This document shows positions 8,849-16,710 of a stretch of 55,969 nt of DNA, in pieces (position 1 is the stretch's first letter; every line of letters starts with the position of its first letter). A model generated the notes under the pieces. That model searched no databases. It was not told the origin of the DNA and saw only the letters and a program-made list of their open reading frames with translations. Origin of the DNA: Gammaproteobacteria bacterium (GTDB lineage: Bacteria > Pseudomonadota > Gammaproteobacteria > Steroidobacterales > Foliamicaceae); contig VYBN01000048.1 in NCBI GenBank assembly GCA_009844425.1, positions 1-55,969 on the forward strand, read 5' to 3'. The position numbers and the translations under genes are program-made.

Positions 8849-8952
8849 CTCGCACTTTGCCCCCTCTCCGCCGGGGACGCATAAAGTCGTCCTGACGCTC
8901 GGCGGGGGCGTCCTGCCCCCGACGCCCCTGCGGAGAGGGGGCAAAGCCCGAG
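8849..8952. repeat. large GC hairpin after the VOC gene
   Basis: A 17-bp perfect stem pairs 8855-8871 with 8930-8946, and pairing resumes after two mismatches to 8849/8952. Inside is a smaller palindrome GGGGGCGTCCTGCCCCC, related to the GAGGGCG...CGCCCTC family. Lying 20 bases after the VOC stop, it probably ends or stabilises the CoA-transferase transcript. It has no T-run. Confidence 0.6.
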
Positions 8953-8988
8953 GCTTGCGTACCGCAGGCCCTGACAGCGCAAGCTCAA

Positions 8989-9089
8989 GCCCTTCATTCG
9001 TCCCCCTCCTCGTGGGAGCGTTGGAGCAGGGACAGCGAGAATCGAGCCATGGATGGCGCCTCCCACGAGGAGGGGGACGAATGAAGGGC
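8989..9089. repeat. hairpin element with 30-bp perfect arms and conserved loop
   Basis: Arms 8989-9018 and 9060-9089 are perfect 30-bp reverse complements. The 41-base loop carries GAGCCATGGATGGCG, shared in altered form with the elements at 22383-22490 and 51883-51990. Arm 1 ends in GGAG and arm 2 begins CTCC, as in those elements, while the outer arm sequence is unique to this locus. It lies between the VOC gene and a methyltransferase whose ATG is 91 bases further on, so it is transcribed or flanks a promoter. No transposase is present. It is probably a non-autonomous dispersed element. Confidence 0.75.
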
Positions 9090-9180
9090 GAGGGAAGCAG
9101 GAGGAGACCCCGCAAAGCGCGGTTGTGCTATTCTCAATCGCGATTTCAACTCCGATAGCCCCGAAGGAGGCAAGCCAGAA

Positions 9181-10311
9181 ATGTTTCGAAACGTTCACGC
9201 CCTGACGCCCGACGCCAATCACGACGAAGCCGCCCGCATGGACTTCGTCCGTGCCTTCCGGGCCCATCTTTCCGGCACGATCATGCCGGGCAACTTCTCG
9301 CTCTACGAAGAAAAGATCAAGCCGGCCATCGAAAAGGAAACCGGGCGCCCGCCGCAGCACCGCGACGAAATTCGCAAGAAGATGATGTCGGAACCGTATT
9401 ACCAGCTGTGGAGCGCGATGACCCGCCGCAGCCAGGAAATGATGTGGGACGCCACGGTCGACACGGTCGAGCGGCAGCTCCCGGACATGATCGAAGCCTT
9501 CCGGGCCACGAACGGCGGCGCCGGGGGCAGCCTCGAACTGAATCCGGACCTTGAAATTCCGCGCTACCACACGGTGCACGACATTCATATCCAGCCGGGC
9601 GGCTACCACACCGACCAGGTTCCCGACGACATCACGGCCGGAGCCCTCTACGAGACCGGCCTGCAGATGTACATGGCCGGCGCCTGGGGGCCGGAAGGGG
9701 ACTTCCTGGGCCACATGCTGTGCAACGGCATGCACAGCATCTGGCCGGACTTCCAGCCGAAGCGCATCCTGGACATGGGCTGCGGCGCCGGCAACAGCAC
9801 CCTGCCCTGGGCCCGGGCGTTCCCCGATGCGGAGATCCATGCCATCGACGTCGGCGCGCCCATGCTGCGGTACGCCCACACCCGGGCGGAGTCGCTGGGC
9901 GTTGCCGTGCATTTCAGCCAGCAGAACGCCGAATGCACCGACTACGAGGACGGCAGCTTCGACCTGGTCGTTTCACACATCATGCTGCACGAGACATCCA
10001 AGAAGGCCCTGCCGCGCATCTTCGCCGAGACCCGCCGGCTGCTTCGCAGCGGCGGCCGTATGCTGCACTTCGACATCCCGCGCGGCGACACCCTGTTCGA
10101 CCAGTTCATGCACGACTGGGAGAGTTACAACAACAACGAGTCCTTCGCCCGCTGCATGACCGACATCGACCTGGTCGCCGAGGCGGTCAAGGGCGGCTGG
10201 CCGACGGATGAGGTGGGACTGGAACTGATGAAGTCCAACCTGGACGCCACGCAGCGCAACTACTCCCGGGACGAAATGAGCTTCAAGTCGCTGGCCGGGA
10301 TTCGCGCATGA
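9181..10311 (+). CDS. class I SAM-dependent methyltransferase
   Basis: A 376-residue protein with a helical N-terminal region of about 190 residues and then a Rossmann methyltransferase domain. Motif I is ILDMGCGAGNSTLPWA, followed by the acidic end of strand 2 in AEIHAIDVGAPML and the motif IV-like FDLVVSHIMLHE. SGGRMLHFDIP marks the post-motif strand. The substrate is unknown; the type 11/12 fold is used on small molecules, quinones and lipids. A strong GGAGG lies 10-14 bases before the ATG. The stop overlaps the next small gene as ATGA, suggesting the 122-residue protein works with it. Confidence 0.85.
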   Translation: MFRNVHALTPDANHDEAARMDFVRAFRAHLSGTIMPGNFSLYEEKIKPAIEKETGRPPQHRDEIRKKMMSEPYYQLWSAMTRRSQEMMWDATVDTVERQLPDMIEAFRATNGGAGGSLELNPDLEIPRYHTVHDIHIQPGGYHTDQVPDDITAGALYETGLQMYMAGAWGPEGDFLGHMLCNGMHSIWPDFQPKRILDMGCGAGNSTLPWARAFPDAEIHAIDVGAPMLRYAHTRAESLGVAVHFSQQNAECTDYEDGSFDLVVSHIMLHETSKKALPRIFAETRRLLRSGGRMLHFDIPRGDTLFDQFMHDWESYNNNESFARCMTDIDLVAEAVKGGWPTDEVGLELMKSNLDATQRNYSRDEMSFKSLAGIRA

Positions 10312-10676
10312 GCGCAGGCGAGGAAACGCCCCGCCTGCGCCGCACCGCCAAGGGGAAACGGCCGCGCTACTTTTCCGACCCGGCAACCGACCGGCTGCTG
10401 GGGATCCTGATGTCGCTGATCGGCGAGGTGTCGGTGCTGCGCGACCGCCTGGATAGCGTCGAACGCCTCATCGAGAAGGGCGGCCTGTTCAAGCGCGAGG
10501 ACATCGACAACTTCCTGCCCGATGCGGAGGCCGAAGCCCAGCGGGAGGACACGCGCAAGCGCTATGTCGCGCGCGTGATGCGGGTAGTGCAGAACGAGAT
10601 GGAAGAAAAGACGCCGGTGGCCGCGATGCCGCCGGTGGCCGAAGTTCACAGCCAGTTCGAGGAAGGCAAACTCTAG
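10308..10676 (+). CDS. hypothetical protein, 122 residues
   Basis: I do not recognise a family. The protein starts with a basic, disordered stretch (RLRRTAKGKRPRYF) and continues with DRLLGILMSLIGEVSVLRDRLDSVERLIEK, which should form an amphipathic, possibly coiled-coil helix, and then a charged tail. It has no signal peptide or membrane segment. The ATG overlaps the methyltransferase stop by four bases, so it is almost certainly co-translated with it and may be an accessory or dimerisation partner. The coding call rests on that coupling and on codon use like its neighbours. Confidence 0.7.
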   Translation: MSAGEETPRLRRTAKGKRPRYFSDPATDRLLGILMSLIGEVSVLRDRLDSVERLIEKGGLFKREDIDNFLPDAEAEAQREDTRKRYVARVMRVVQNEMEEKTPVAAMPPVAEVHSQFEEGKL

Positions 10677-10677
10677 A

Positions 10678-10698
10678 AGGAGGGCGAGACGCCCTTCC
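10678..10698. terminator. bidirectional hairpin between convergent genes
   Basis: AGGGCG (10681-10686) pairs with CGCCCT (10690-10695) around a three-base loop, with further G-U and G-C pairs outside. It sits exactly between the convergent 122-residue gene and the ferredoxin gene, where a two-way terminator is expected. The core GAGGGCGAGACGCCCTTC belongs to the palindrome family seen at four other gene ends in this window. There is no T-run. Confidence 0.5.
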
Positions 10699-10711
10699 AC
10701 CCAGGCCCGGG

Positions 10712-11032
10712 TCAGGCTTCGTTGTCGGCGGCGCGCAGCTTCAGGCCGGCCAGGTCGGCAGTCATCTGAATCTGGCAGGTCAGGCGGCTGTTGGGCTTGC
10801 GTTCGAGCGCGCAATCGAGCATGGCATCTTCCATGTCGTCGATGGGAGGCAGCTTGTCGATCCACTCCTCGTCGATGTAGCTGTGGCAGGTCGCGCAGGC
10901 GCAGCAGCCGCCGCATTCCGCCACGATCCCTTCGACGTCGTTTTCCAGCGCAATCTCCATCAGAGTGCAGCCTTCGGGAACCTCGATATCGCGCGGGTTC
11001 CCCTTGCAATCAACGAAATGCACCGTGGGCAC
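10712..11032 (-). CDS. 2Fe-2S ferredoxin
   Basis: A 106-residue plant/adrenodoxin-type ferredoxin. The cluster cysteines are in ECGGCCACATCHSY (C-x5-C-x2-C spacing is available there), with the fourth in RLTCQIQMTADL near the C-terminus. The acidic stretch DDMEDAMLDCA between them is typical of adrenodoxin-like proteins that pass electrons to cytochrome P450s or to ring hydroxylases. No reductase or P450 lies next to it, and the dioxygenase at 51995-53326 is far away, so its partner is unknown. It is the last gene of a minus-strand run and ends 36 bases from the convergent 122-residue gene. Confidence 0.9.
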   Translation of the reverse strand: MPTVHFVDCKGNPRDIEVPEGCTLMEIALENDVEGIVAECGGCCACATCHSYIDEEWIDKLPPIDDMEDAMLDCALERKPNSRLTCQIQMTADLAGLKLRAADNEA

Positions 11033-11065
11033 TGAAATACCCCTTCCTGAACCGATTGCGGCGGG

Positions 11066-12382
11066 TCAGGCGCCGTACTGGGCCAGCCGGGCCTCGAGGT
11101 CGCTACGCCGCTTGACCTCTCTCCTCAGGTAGTTCTGCCACTGCGTGGCGGTTCTGCGCGTATCGCTGTCGCGCGCCGCGCGCGTGAAGGCATCTCCCGC
11201 CTCGTCGAATTGTTCCTGTTCGAACAGGCACTGGCCCAGCAGCATATAGGCCCTGCCCTCGCTCTTCAGTTCCCCTGCCCGCAGGGCCTGACGGGCCGCC
11301 GAAGCACAGTCGTCGTAATCGCCCAGGGCGTTATACGTTTCCGCCAGACGCATGTAGAGATCGCCCTTGTCCTCCACATCCTCCTCGCTCTCGGCCGCCT
11401 TGCGCAGCGGATCCAGGGCCTTGCGGTCCTCCCTCGCCAATTGCCAGGCCTGAGCCAGGTAGCGGTAATTCACCGCGGTCTCCTCGATTTCGCCGCTGTC
11501 GAGGCCCTCCTGCAGTACGACGGCGGCCTTGTACGGGACTTCCGCCAGCATGAAGAGCTGGGCCATCGTCACCAGCTCGTTGCTCCGGTCCAGAAGCCCC
11601 TGGTCGTAGCAGCTCCAGAACGCCGCGAACTGATTGGCCTCGTCTTCCACAATGGAATAAAGGCCCTGCAACTGCATCCAGTATTGCTTCTTGGGCCAGT
11701 TCGTCAGGAGCGTCTTGCTGACCTCCAGGGCCTCGGGAAACTCCTCCAGTTCCCAATGAGCGGCCAGCAGGTAGCGCCACCAGTTCTCCTCGACCCCCAT
11801 GCCTGTCTGCGTGGCCCGCTCTATCGCAATCTGGACGTTCTCCAGCGCATTGCGCCAATCCTCCATCTGGAAGTAGGCCATGGCCAGGAGCATGTAGTCC
11901 TTGGGGACAGGGCTTGCCTGGGACTCGATCCATCGGCGCGCGAATACCACCGCTTGAGGATAGTTCTCCACCTGCATGTAGAGCTGCGACAGCGTCCTGA
12001 TGGTCTGGTTGTAGAGGCCCTCGGGGATCTCCCCGGGGCCGCCGATCTCGATTACGGCGAGGAAGGACCGGATCGCGCTCGGATAATCTTCCTTCTCGAT
12101 GTGAATGAAGCCATAGAAGTTATTGGTCTGCGCGCGTTCGTAGGGCGTCAGGCCGCGAAGTTCGGTGATCTCCTGCAGCAATGCCTCCGCGGTGGCATAG
12201 TCCTCGAGCTCCAGCGCCTCCTGCGCCCTGGAGAAACGCCGGTGCACCCTTTCGCTCATGGCTTCGCTACGCCGCGTCTGCTGCTCCTCCTCCTCGCCCT
12301 CCTGGGCCTGCGCGAGACCGGCGGGTGCAAGCAGGGCTACGCCCACAAGCCCCGCGAAGATCATGTTGAGCCTTGCCTTCAC
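11066..12382 (-). CDS. secreted TPR protein of the TonB2-type operon
   Basis: A 438-residue protein with an N-terminal signal peptide (hydrophobic MIFAGLVGVALLAPAGLAQA), an acidic linker, then repeated helical pairs spaced like tetratricopeptide repeats, for example EALELEDYATAEALLQEI, AEDYPSAIRSF-like units and YMLLGQCLFEQEQFDEAGDA. It is predicted to be periplasmic. It begins 4 bases after tonB and is the last gene of the DUF3450-exbB-exbB-exbD-tonB operon. TPR proteins in this position accompany TonB2-type systems, where one is thought to aid the interaction with receptors. The detailed function is inferred from context. Confidence 0.8.
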   Translation of the reverse strand: MKARLNMIFAGLVGVALLAPAGLAQAQEGEEEEQQTRRSEAMSERVHRRFSRAQEALELEDYATAEALLQEITELRGLTPYERAQTNNFYGFIHIEKEDYPSAIRSFLAVIEIGGPGEIPEGLYNQTIRTLSQLYMQVENYPQAVVFARRWIESQASPVPKDYMLLAMAYFQMEDWRNALENVQIAIERATQTGMGVEENWWRYLLAAHWELEEFPEALEVSKTLLTNWPKKQYWMQLQGLYSIVEDEANQFAAFWSCYDQGLLDRSNELVTMAQLFMLAEVPYKAAVVLQEGLDSGEIEETAVNYRYLAQAWQLAREDRKALDPLRKAAESEEDVEDKGDLYMRLAETYNALGDYDDCASAARQALRAGELKSEGRAYMLLGQCLFEQEQFDEAGDAFTRAARDSDTRRTATQWQNYLRREVKRRSDLEARLAQYGA

Positions 12383-12386
12383 AGCG

Positions 12387-13019
12387 TCAATCTTCGATCT
12401 GGAACGTAATCCTGTGCCGCAGTCCCGGTACGGCGATGGCCGTGCCGTTCACGACGCGCGGCTTGTATTTGAACTTGAGCAGCGCCTGCACCGACGCCCG
12501 CTCGAACAGTGAGCTGGTGCACTCGATTACGCTCACGTCCGCCGTGGTGCCCAGCGGCGTAACGGTGAATTGCAGGTCGCAATAGCCTTCCAGCCCGCGC
12601 GACTGCGCCCGGCGCGGATACATCGGGGCCACCTTCACGATCGGAAGGTAGTCGCCTTCGGCCAGACTGAAATCGCCCAACTCGCCGTCAAGGCCCACGT
12701 CCATGTCCGGGTTCGGCGCCGACACGGCCACGGAAGAGTCGAAGTCTGAACTGTCCATGTCCTGCTGGGGGATGTCGGGGGGCTCGTCATCCACTTCGGG
12801 CGGGCGATCGGGTTTTTCCTGCTTTCGCTCGACCGTTTCCTCGCGCTTGACCCGCACGAAGTCGACAAAACGCGCGTCAAGCGCTTCGGTGATCGCCGCC
12901 TGACCGGTGGCGATCAGGAATTGCATGAGCCAAAGCAGCGCAAGCGCGGCGAAACCGCCTATGGACAGGGCCACGAAATAGCGCCCTACTCTCCGTTTGA
13001 CTGTCTTCTGGTCTGTCAT
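12387..13019 (-). CDS. TonB family energy transducer
   Basis: A 210-residue TonB. A single N-terminal membrane anchor (about residues 14-36) is followed by a charged and proline-rich linker (EKPDRPPEVDDEPPDIPQ) and a C-terminal TonB domain. The domain starts at YPRRAQSRGLEGYCDLQF and ends near GLRHRITFQI. TonB carries proton-motive energy from ExbB/ExbD to outer-membrane receptors. The linker is short, as in TonB2 proteins of Vibrio. I chose the ATG at 13019 because GGAGG lies 7 bases upstream, although an in-frame ATG occurs 22 codons earlier. It lies between exbD and the TPR gene. Confidence 0.9.
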   Translation of the reverse strand: MTDQKTVKRRVGRYFVALSIGGFAALALLWLMQFLIATGQAAITEALDARFVDFVRVKREETVERKQEKPDRPPEVDDEPPDIPQQDMDSSDFDSSVAVSAPNPDMDVGLDGELGDFSLAEGDYLPIVKVAPMYPRRAQSRGLEGYCDLQFTVTPLGTTADVSVIECTSSLFERASVQALLKFKYKPRVVNGTAIAVPGLRHRITFQIED

Positions 13020-13105
13020 GCTGTCACCTCCACTGCTGTTTGCCGAAAGCGGGAACTGCGGTCTGACGCGAATCGTCTGACGCAAACTGTCTGAACCGAG
13101 TCGCT

Positions 13106-13516
13106 TCAGTCATCGCTGGCCGCAATGGACACGTTGAACACGCCGGCCTGACGAGCGGAATCCATGACGCCGACCAGCGTTTCCGTATACGCCCGCTTGT
13201 CTGCCTGAATAATAACCGAACCCTCGGGGTTCTCCGCGTGCAGGCGCTCTATGTTGGCCCGCACCGCCCTGGGATCCACGCGCCGCCTGTCGATCCAGAT
13301 CTCGTTCGCCGCGCTGATGGCCACCAGGATGTTGGCCTTCTCCTGCCGCACGGCGGTAGGCGCGTCGGGCCGGTTCACGTCGATGCCCGCTTCCTTGATG
13401 AAGGAAGCCGTGACGATGAAGAAGATCAGCATGATGAACACCACGTCCAGCATGGGCGTGAGGTTGATCTCGGCCTTGGATTCGTCGCCCGCGGCCTGAA
13501 TGATGGATCTGCGCAT
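13106..13516 (-). CDS. ExbD/TolR family biopolymer transport protein
   Basis: A 136-residue ExbD. Its single transmembrane helix contains the essential proton-relay aspartate, D24, in LTPMLDVVFIMLIFFIVT. A short periplasmic domain follows (VRANIERLHAENPEGSVIIQ, then the amphipathic YTETLVGVMDSARQAGV). It forms the proton channel with ExbB pentamers. Gene order exbB-exbB-exbD-tonB places it in the TonB2-type operon, with a 41-base gap from the upstream short exbB and an 86-base gap to the tonB start. Confidence 0.93.
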   Translation of the reverse strand: MRRSIIQAAGDESKAEINLTPMLDVVFIMLIFFIVTASFIKEAGIDVNRPDAPTAVRQEKANILVAISAANEIWIDRRRVDPRAVRANIERLHAENPEGSVIIQADKRAYTETLVGVMDSARQAGVFNVSIAASDD

Positions 13517-13557
13517 TAGTGCTTTCTCCAGTTTGTTTGCTGCGTCCGGATCAGGGT

Positions 13558-14088
13558 TCAGTGATCCATCGTCAGGTGCTCTTCCAGGTCCTCCACCTCA
13601 CGATCCGCGCGGCGGGTGAGGTAGGTGGTCCAGAAGACTCCCGACAGTGCGCCCACCATGCCCGCCATGGTGGGGATGGTGGCCTTGGACACGCCCGAGG
13701 CCATGGACCGCGGATTGCCGCTGCCGGCAACCGCCATGACGTCGAACACTTCGATCATTCCGGTAACGGTGCCCAACAGTCCCAGAAGCGGACAGAGCGC
13801 CACCAGCGTCTGCACGATCGGCAGCGAGCGGCGCACGGCCATATTGAACTCCGAGATCATCCGATCGCGGATCTGGTGGGCCTCCCAGGACTGGCGCTCG
13901 TGGCGCGCTTCCCAGTCCTCGTAGATGGCGTCGCGCCGCTTGGCGAGCTCGACCCGGTAGAACACCAGCCGCTCGAAGACCAGCATCCACATGAGGAAGA
14001 TGGTCAGCGCGATCAGGAACAGAACATCTCCGCCGAGCTCCATGAAGTCGCGAATCGCCTCAAAGGCGTCGTAAAACCAGCTAAACAT
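13558..14088 (-). CDS. ExbB/MotA/TolQ family proton channel (short paralogue)
   Basis: A 176-residue three-helix ExbB-type protein. Helix 1 is LGGDVLFLIALTIFLMWMLVF. After a cytoplasmic loop come the conserved IVQTLVALCPLLGLLGTVTGMIEVF and GMVGALSGVFWTTYL segments, which form the pore helices. The start at 14088 is ATG; a TTG two codons upstream is also possible. Together with the long paralogue encoded just upstream it gives the two-ExbB arrangement (TtpC plus ExbB2) known from Vibrio TonB2 systems. Confidence 0.92.
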   Translation of the reverse strand: MFSWFYDAFEAIRDFMELGGDVLFLIALTIFLMWMLVFERLVFYRVELAKRRDAIYEDWEARHERQSWEAHQIRDRMISEFNMAVRRSLPIVQTLVALCPLLGLLGTVTGMIEVFDVMAVAGSGNPRSMASGVSKATIPTMAGMVGALSGVFWTTYLTRRADREVEDLEEHLTMDH

Positions 14089-14129
14089 GGTCAACGAAAC
14101 CGATCAGTTGCTTCTCCGCTTCCGCCAGC

Positions 14130-15506
14130 CTATGCCGGCGCCTTGTTCTGGGCTTCGGAATGCTCCGCCACGATACCCGTGCTCTGCTCCTGCAGGATCT
14201 GCACGATGCGGCGGCTGCGTCCGCTCACCACGGTATGCAGCAGCACCATCGGTATCGCGACGCTCAGGCCGAGCACTGTCGTGACCAGCGCCTGGGAGAT
14301 GCCGCCCGCCATCAGCTTGGGATCGCCGGTGCCGTACAGCGTGATCGCCTGGAAGGTCTTGATCATTCCGGTAACGGTTCCCAGCAGACCCATCAGCGGC
14401 GCCACCACCGAGATGATCTGTATGAACAGCAAGGCCCGGTTCAGCTTGGGCGTTTCCCTGAAAATGGCTTCGCCCAGCTTGAGTTCCAGCGTCTCCGTGT
14501 CCACGTCCTTGTTCTCGTGGTAAACCGAGAGCACGCGGCCCAGCGCATTGTCGTCGGAGGGCGTGGAACTGCGCAGCTGCGCCGTTACCTTGCGGCTGGC
14601 CAGCGACAGCGTCACGAGGCGTTCCAGTGAAATCAGAAGGCCGATGACGCCCAGGGCGAGAATGAGATACCCCACCAGCGCGCCCTGCTGTATGCGCTCC
14701 ATCAGGTTCGGACGGCCGACCAGCGAATTGAGCACGCCGCCCAGCGTCGGGTCCAGCCCGAAGCGCACCACGTCACCGGAATCCGCGCCAAGCAGGTCCT
14801 CCGTGCTGCCCGTGAAGCGGCCGGCCTCCGGCTGGCGGCCCAGCTCGGTCACGTTGCCGGTTTCCGGCCGGTAGGTCAGATACTTGCCGTCGGACACGAT
14901 ATTGAACAGGCCGACGCGCACCACGTCGGTCGGCTCGCGTTGGCCGTCCAGCGAGATCACGTCGGTGCTGAACCGTACGACCTTGGCCGATTCGGTCATT
15001 TCGCGCTGCAGTTCCCACCACAGCTGTTCCATCTCTTCTATGGAAGGCAGTTCAATTCCGGACCCCAGTTTCTCGACCAGCGAGGTAAGGAACTCCGTTC
15101 TTTCCGGGTACTGCACATTCGTGAGCGAGTTCTCGAAATTGGAACGCGCATCACCCGCGACTTGCTGGGTGACGCCGAACAGTTCCTTGAGCGCGCCGAG
15201 GCGCTCGTCGCGTGTCTCCATCAGCGCCGCAATGCGCCGTTCGTTCTCGCCGTAGGTGTTCTCCAGGCGCTGACTGCGGCGTTCCTCGGCCGCCTTCTCG
15301 GAGTTCGCCTGGTCCAGCAGTCTTTGCTGCTCCCCGCGGGCCTGGCGAAACTGCTCCTCGCGGCCGCGCATTTCCTCGTTATCGCGAACGGCGCCCTGTT
15401 CAACCAGGCGCAGCAACTCATCCAGCGTCAGCGCTTCCTGCGCCTGCAGGGGCAAAGCCAGCAGCAGGCCCAGCACGGAGCCGGCAATCGTTCTTGTCAT
15501 CGTCAT
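14130..15506 (-). CDS. TtpC-like long ExbB/MotA/TolQ family protein
   Basis: A 458-residue protein. A signal peptide (GSVLGLLLALPLQAQ) is followed by about 230 residues of charged helix, with DNEEMRGREEQFRQARGEQQ indicating a periplasmic coiled coil. A C-terminal ExbB domain then has helices near GALVGYLILALGVIGLLISLE, VVAPLMGLLGTVTGMIKTF and GGISQALVTTVLGLSVAIPM. This is the layout of TtpC, which TonB2 systems need in addition to ExbB2. The ATG directly follows the DUF3450 stop (TAA ATG), so the two are probably translationally coupled. Confidence 0.9.
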   Translation of the reverse strand: MTMTRTIAGSVLGLLLALPLQAQEALTLDELLRLVEQGAVRDNEEMRGREEQFRQARGEQQRLLDQANSEKAAEERRSQRLENTYGENERRIAALMETRDERLGALKELFGVTQQVAGDARSNFENSLTNVQYPERTEFLTSLVEKLGSGIELPSIEEMEQLWWELQREMTESAKVVRFSTDVISLDGQREPTDVVRVGLFNIVSDGKYLTYRPETGNVTELGRQPEAGRFTGSTEDLLGADSGDVVRFGLDPTLGGVLNSLVGRPNLMERIQQGALVGYLILALGVIGLLISLERLVTLSLASRKVTAQLRSSTPSDDNALGRVLSVYHENKDVDTETLELKLGEAIFRETPKLNRALLFIQIISVVAPLMGLLGTVTGMIKTFQAITLYGTGDPKLMAGGISQALVTTVLGLSVAIPMVLLHTVVSGRSRRIVQILQEQSTGIVAEHSEAQNKAPA

Positions 15507-16271
15507 TTATCCAGCCTCCGGCGCCGAAACCGGCAGCATCAACAAATCCGGCGCCACCTGCTGTTGCGCCACCCGCAGGCCCATGCGCACCTGATTGCGG
15601 TAAGCACCATCCAGATCGACCCAGGCGCTCGCATCATGGTCCCATCTGCGCGTCGCGCTCTGGTCCGCGGTCTGGTAAACCAGCGAAACGCGGCCGACCC
15701 GCAGCACATCCACTTCCAGCGTGGCGCCCTCATGCTCCACCGAAGCCTTGTAGGCTTCGATCGTGCGGCCGTAGTCGTTCTCGATCTGGTAGGCCTCAAG
15801 CACCTTGCGGAACTTCTCGGCCACCGTAACGTCCTCGCGCTCCATCAGATCGTAGAGTTCGCCTACCCGGCTGCGGCGCTCATCCAGCAGGAAAGGCGCA
15901 TCCGCCTCCACGAACAGTTCCAGCGACTCGATCATGCGCACCATCAGCGGCAGCATCTGGCGGCCGGTCGCCTCGACTTCGTCGATGGCCTCGTTCAGCT
16001 TGCCGATATCGCTTTCCTGACGGTCGATCTGCCGCTGCATCAGCGTATTGAAAACCTTGAGGCCTTCGAGTTCCTTCAGCACCCGCTTGTATTCGGTCTC
16101 CAGCGAGTCGGTCTCCTTGACGATGTCGTCGATCCGATTCTGCGACTGCCTGCCGGCCTCCGCGCGATCGGCCTGCACGGCCTCTATTTCCTCCAGCGTC
16201 GTTGCCCCCGCCAGCGCGGCTGCAGCCAGCAGCGCGCCTGCGCACAACGACCCCCTCATCATTGGCTTCAT
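15507..16271 (-). CDS. DUF3450 family periplasmic protein
   Basis: A 254-residue protein with a signal peptide (MMRGSLCAGALLAAAALAGA), a long coiled coil (roughly residues 25-105, including RVLKELEGLKVFNTLMQRQ) and a C-terminal beta-rich region. This is the DUF3450 layout, consistently the first gene of TonB2/TtpC operons in gammaproteobacteria. A role as periplasmic scaffold or regulator of TtpC is inferred. The ATG at 16271 was chosen over a longer frame because GGGGAG lies about 8 bases upstream and the signal peptide then falls at the N-terminus. The operon diverges from leuA. Confidence 0.87.
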   Translation of the reverse strand: MKPMMRGSLCAGALLAAAALAGATTLEEIEAVQADRAEAGRQSQNRIDDIVKETDSLETEYKRVLKELEGLKVFNTLMQRQIDRQESDIGKLNEAIDEVEATGRQMLPLMVRMIESLELFVEADAPFLLDERRSRVGELYDLMEREDVTVAEKFRKVLEAYQIENDYGRTIEAYKASVEHEGATLEVDVLRVGRVSLVYQTADQSATRRWDHDASAWVDLDGAYRNQVRMGLRVAQQQVAPDLLMLPVSAPEAG

Positions 16272-16468
16272 CAAAAGCTCCCCTTCCATATAAAGCGGGT
16301 ACATGACCACCAAGCGGGTTCCAAAAGACCGGCCTGATGCAAGGCACGGGATATTAGCACAGCTTGGGGTCAAACCGTGTTTCGGGAGCGTGACGGCTCG
16401 GGGCGGGAGAGCCCCGATTTGCAGGTCCGAGCGCGGGCGGACAGACTCTGCGTGCGAGTGCGCCGGCC

Positions 16469-16496
16469 TTGACATGCGGGCCGCCAGGCGCATAAT
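16469..16496 (+). promoter_or_regulatory. probable sigma-70 promoter of the leu-his cluster
   Basis: A perfect -35 box TTGACA (16469-16474) is separated by 16 bases from CATAAT (16491-16496), a five-of-six match to the -10 consensus. Transcription should begin near 16501-16505, so the leader-peptide ATG at 16505 would be at or very near the 5' end, giving a leaderless message. This is the best promoter match I see in the window. Confidence 0.7.
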
Positions 16497-16504
16497 CCGC
16501 CCAC

Positions 16505-16609
16505 ATGGACGTCCGGCGCTCATCCCTGAGCCTTAACGCAGCCGCCATCGGCCTGCGTCCGGCTGCGCTCGCGCTGCTTGCGGGGCACCGAAAGCGGGGT
16601 AAGGAATAG
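16505..16609 (+). CDS. putative leucine-rich leader peptide
   Basis: A 34-codon frame with six leucine codons, the densest part being CTC GCG CTG CTT at 16568-16579 (peptide AALALLAG). It ends at TAG 16607-16609, overlapping the first strand of an antiterminator. A ribosome stalled on the 16568-16579 leucine codons would leave strand 16593-16600 free, while one reaching the stop would cover it, as ribosome-mediated attenuation requires. No Shine-Dalgarno sequence precedes the ATG, which may be leaderless. The codon cluster is weaker than the four consecutive leucines of the enterobacterial leader, so this is a strong candidate rather than a certainty. Confidence 0.5.
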   Translation: MDVRRSSLSLNAAAIGLRPAALALLAGHRKRGKE

Positions 16610-16674
16610 GCCCGGACAACTCAAAACGCCTCATTTCAAACCCCGCTAACCGAACACCGGATGCGGGGTTTTTT
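16593..16674 (+). promoter_or_regulatory. leu attenuator: antiterminator and intrinsic terminator
   Basis: Three mutually exclusive strands are visible: strand 1 AGCGGGGT (16593-16600), strand 2 AACCCCGCT (16639-16647) and strand 3 GCGGGGTT (16663-16670). Strand 2 pairs with strand 3 to make an 8-bp terminator stem followed by a six-T run (16669-16674), or with strand 1 to make an antiterminator. Strand 1 lies in the last codons of the leader peptide. This fits translation-coupled attenuation of leuA and the downstream genes by charged leucyl-tRNA. Confidence 0.65.
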
Positions 16675-16710
16675 CTATGGGCATAACCACGACCTCATGA
16701 GAACTTCACA

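Noticed and set aside
8829..9180. CRISPR array
   Set aside because: The repeats are inverted, not direct, and there are no regularly spaced units or cas genes.
16398..16420. Seven-base GC stem with a TTT tail in the leuA/DUF3450 divergent region
   Set aside because: It ends no gene on either strand and its T-run is too short to call a terminator; it may be chance.
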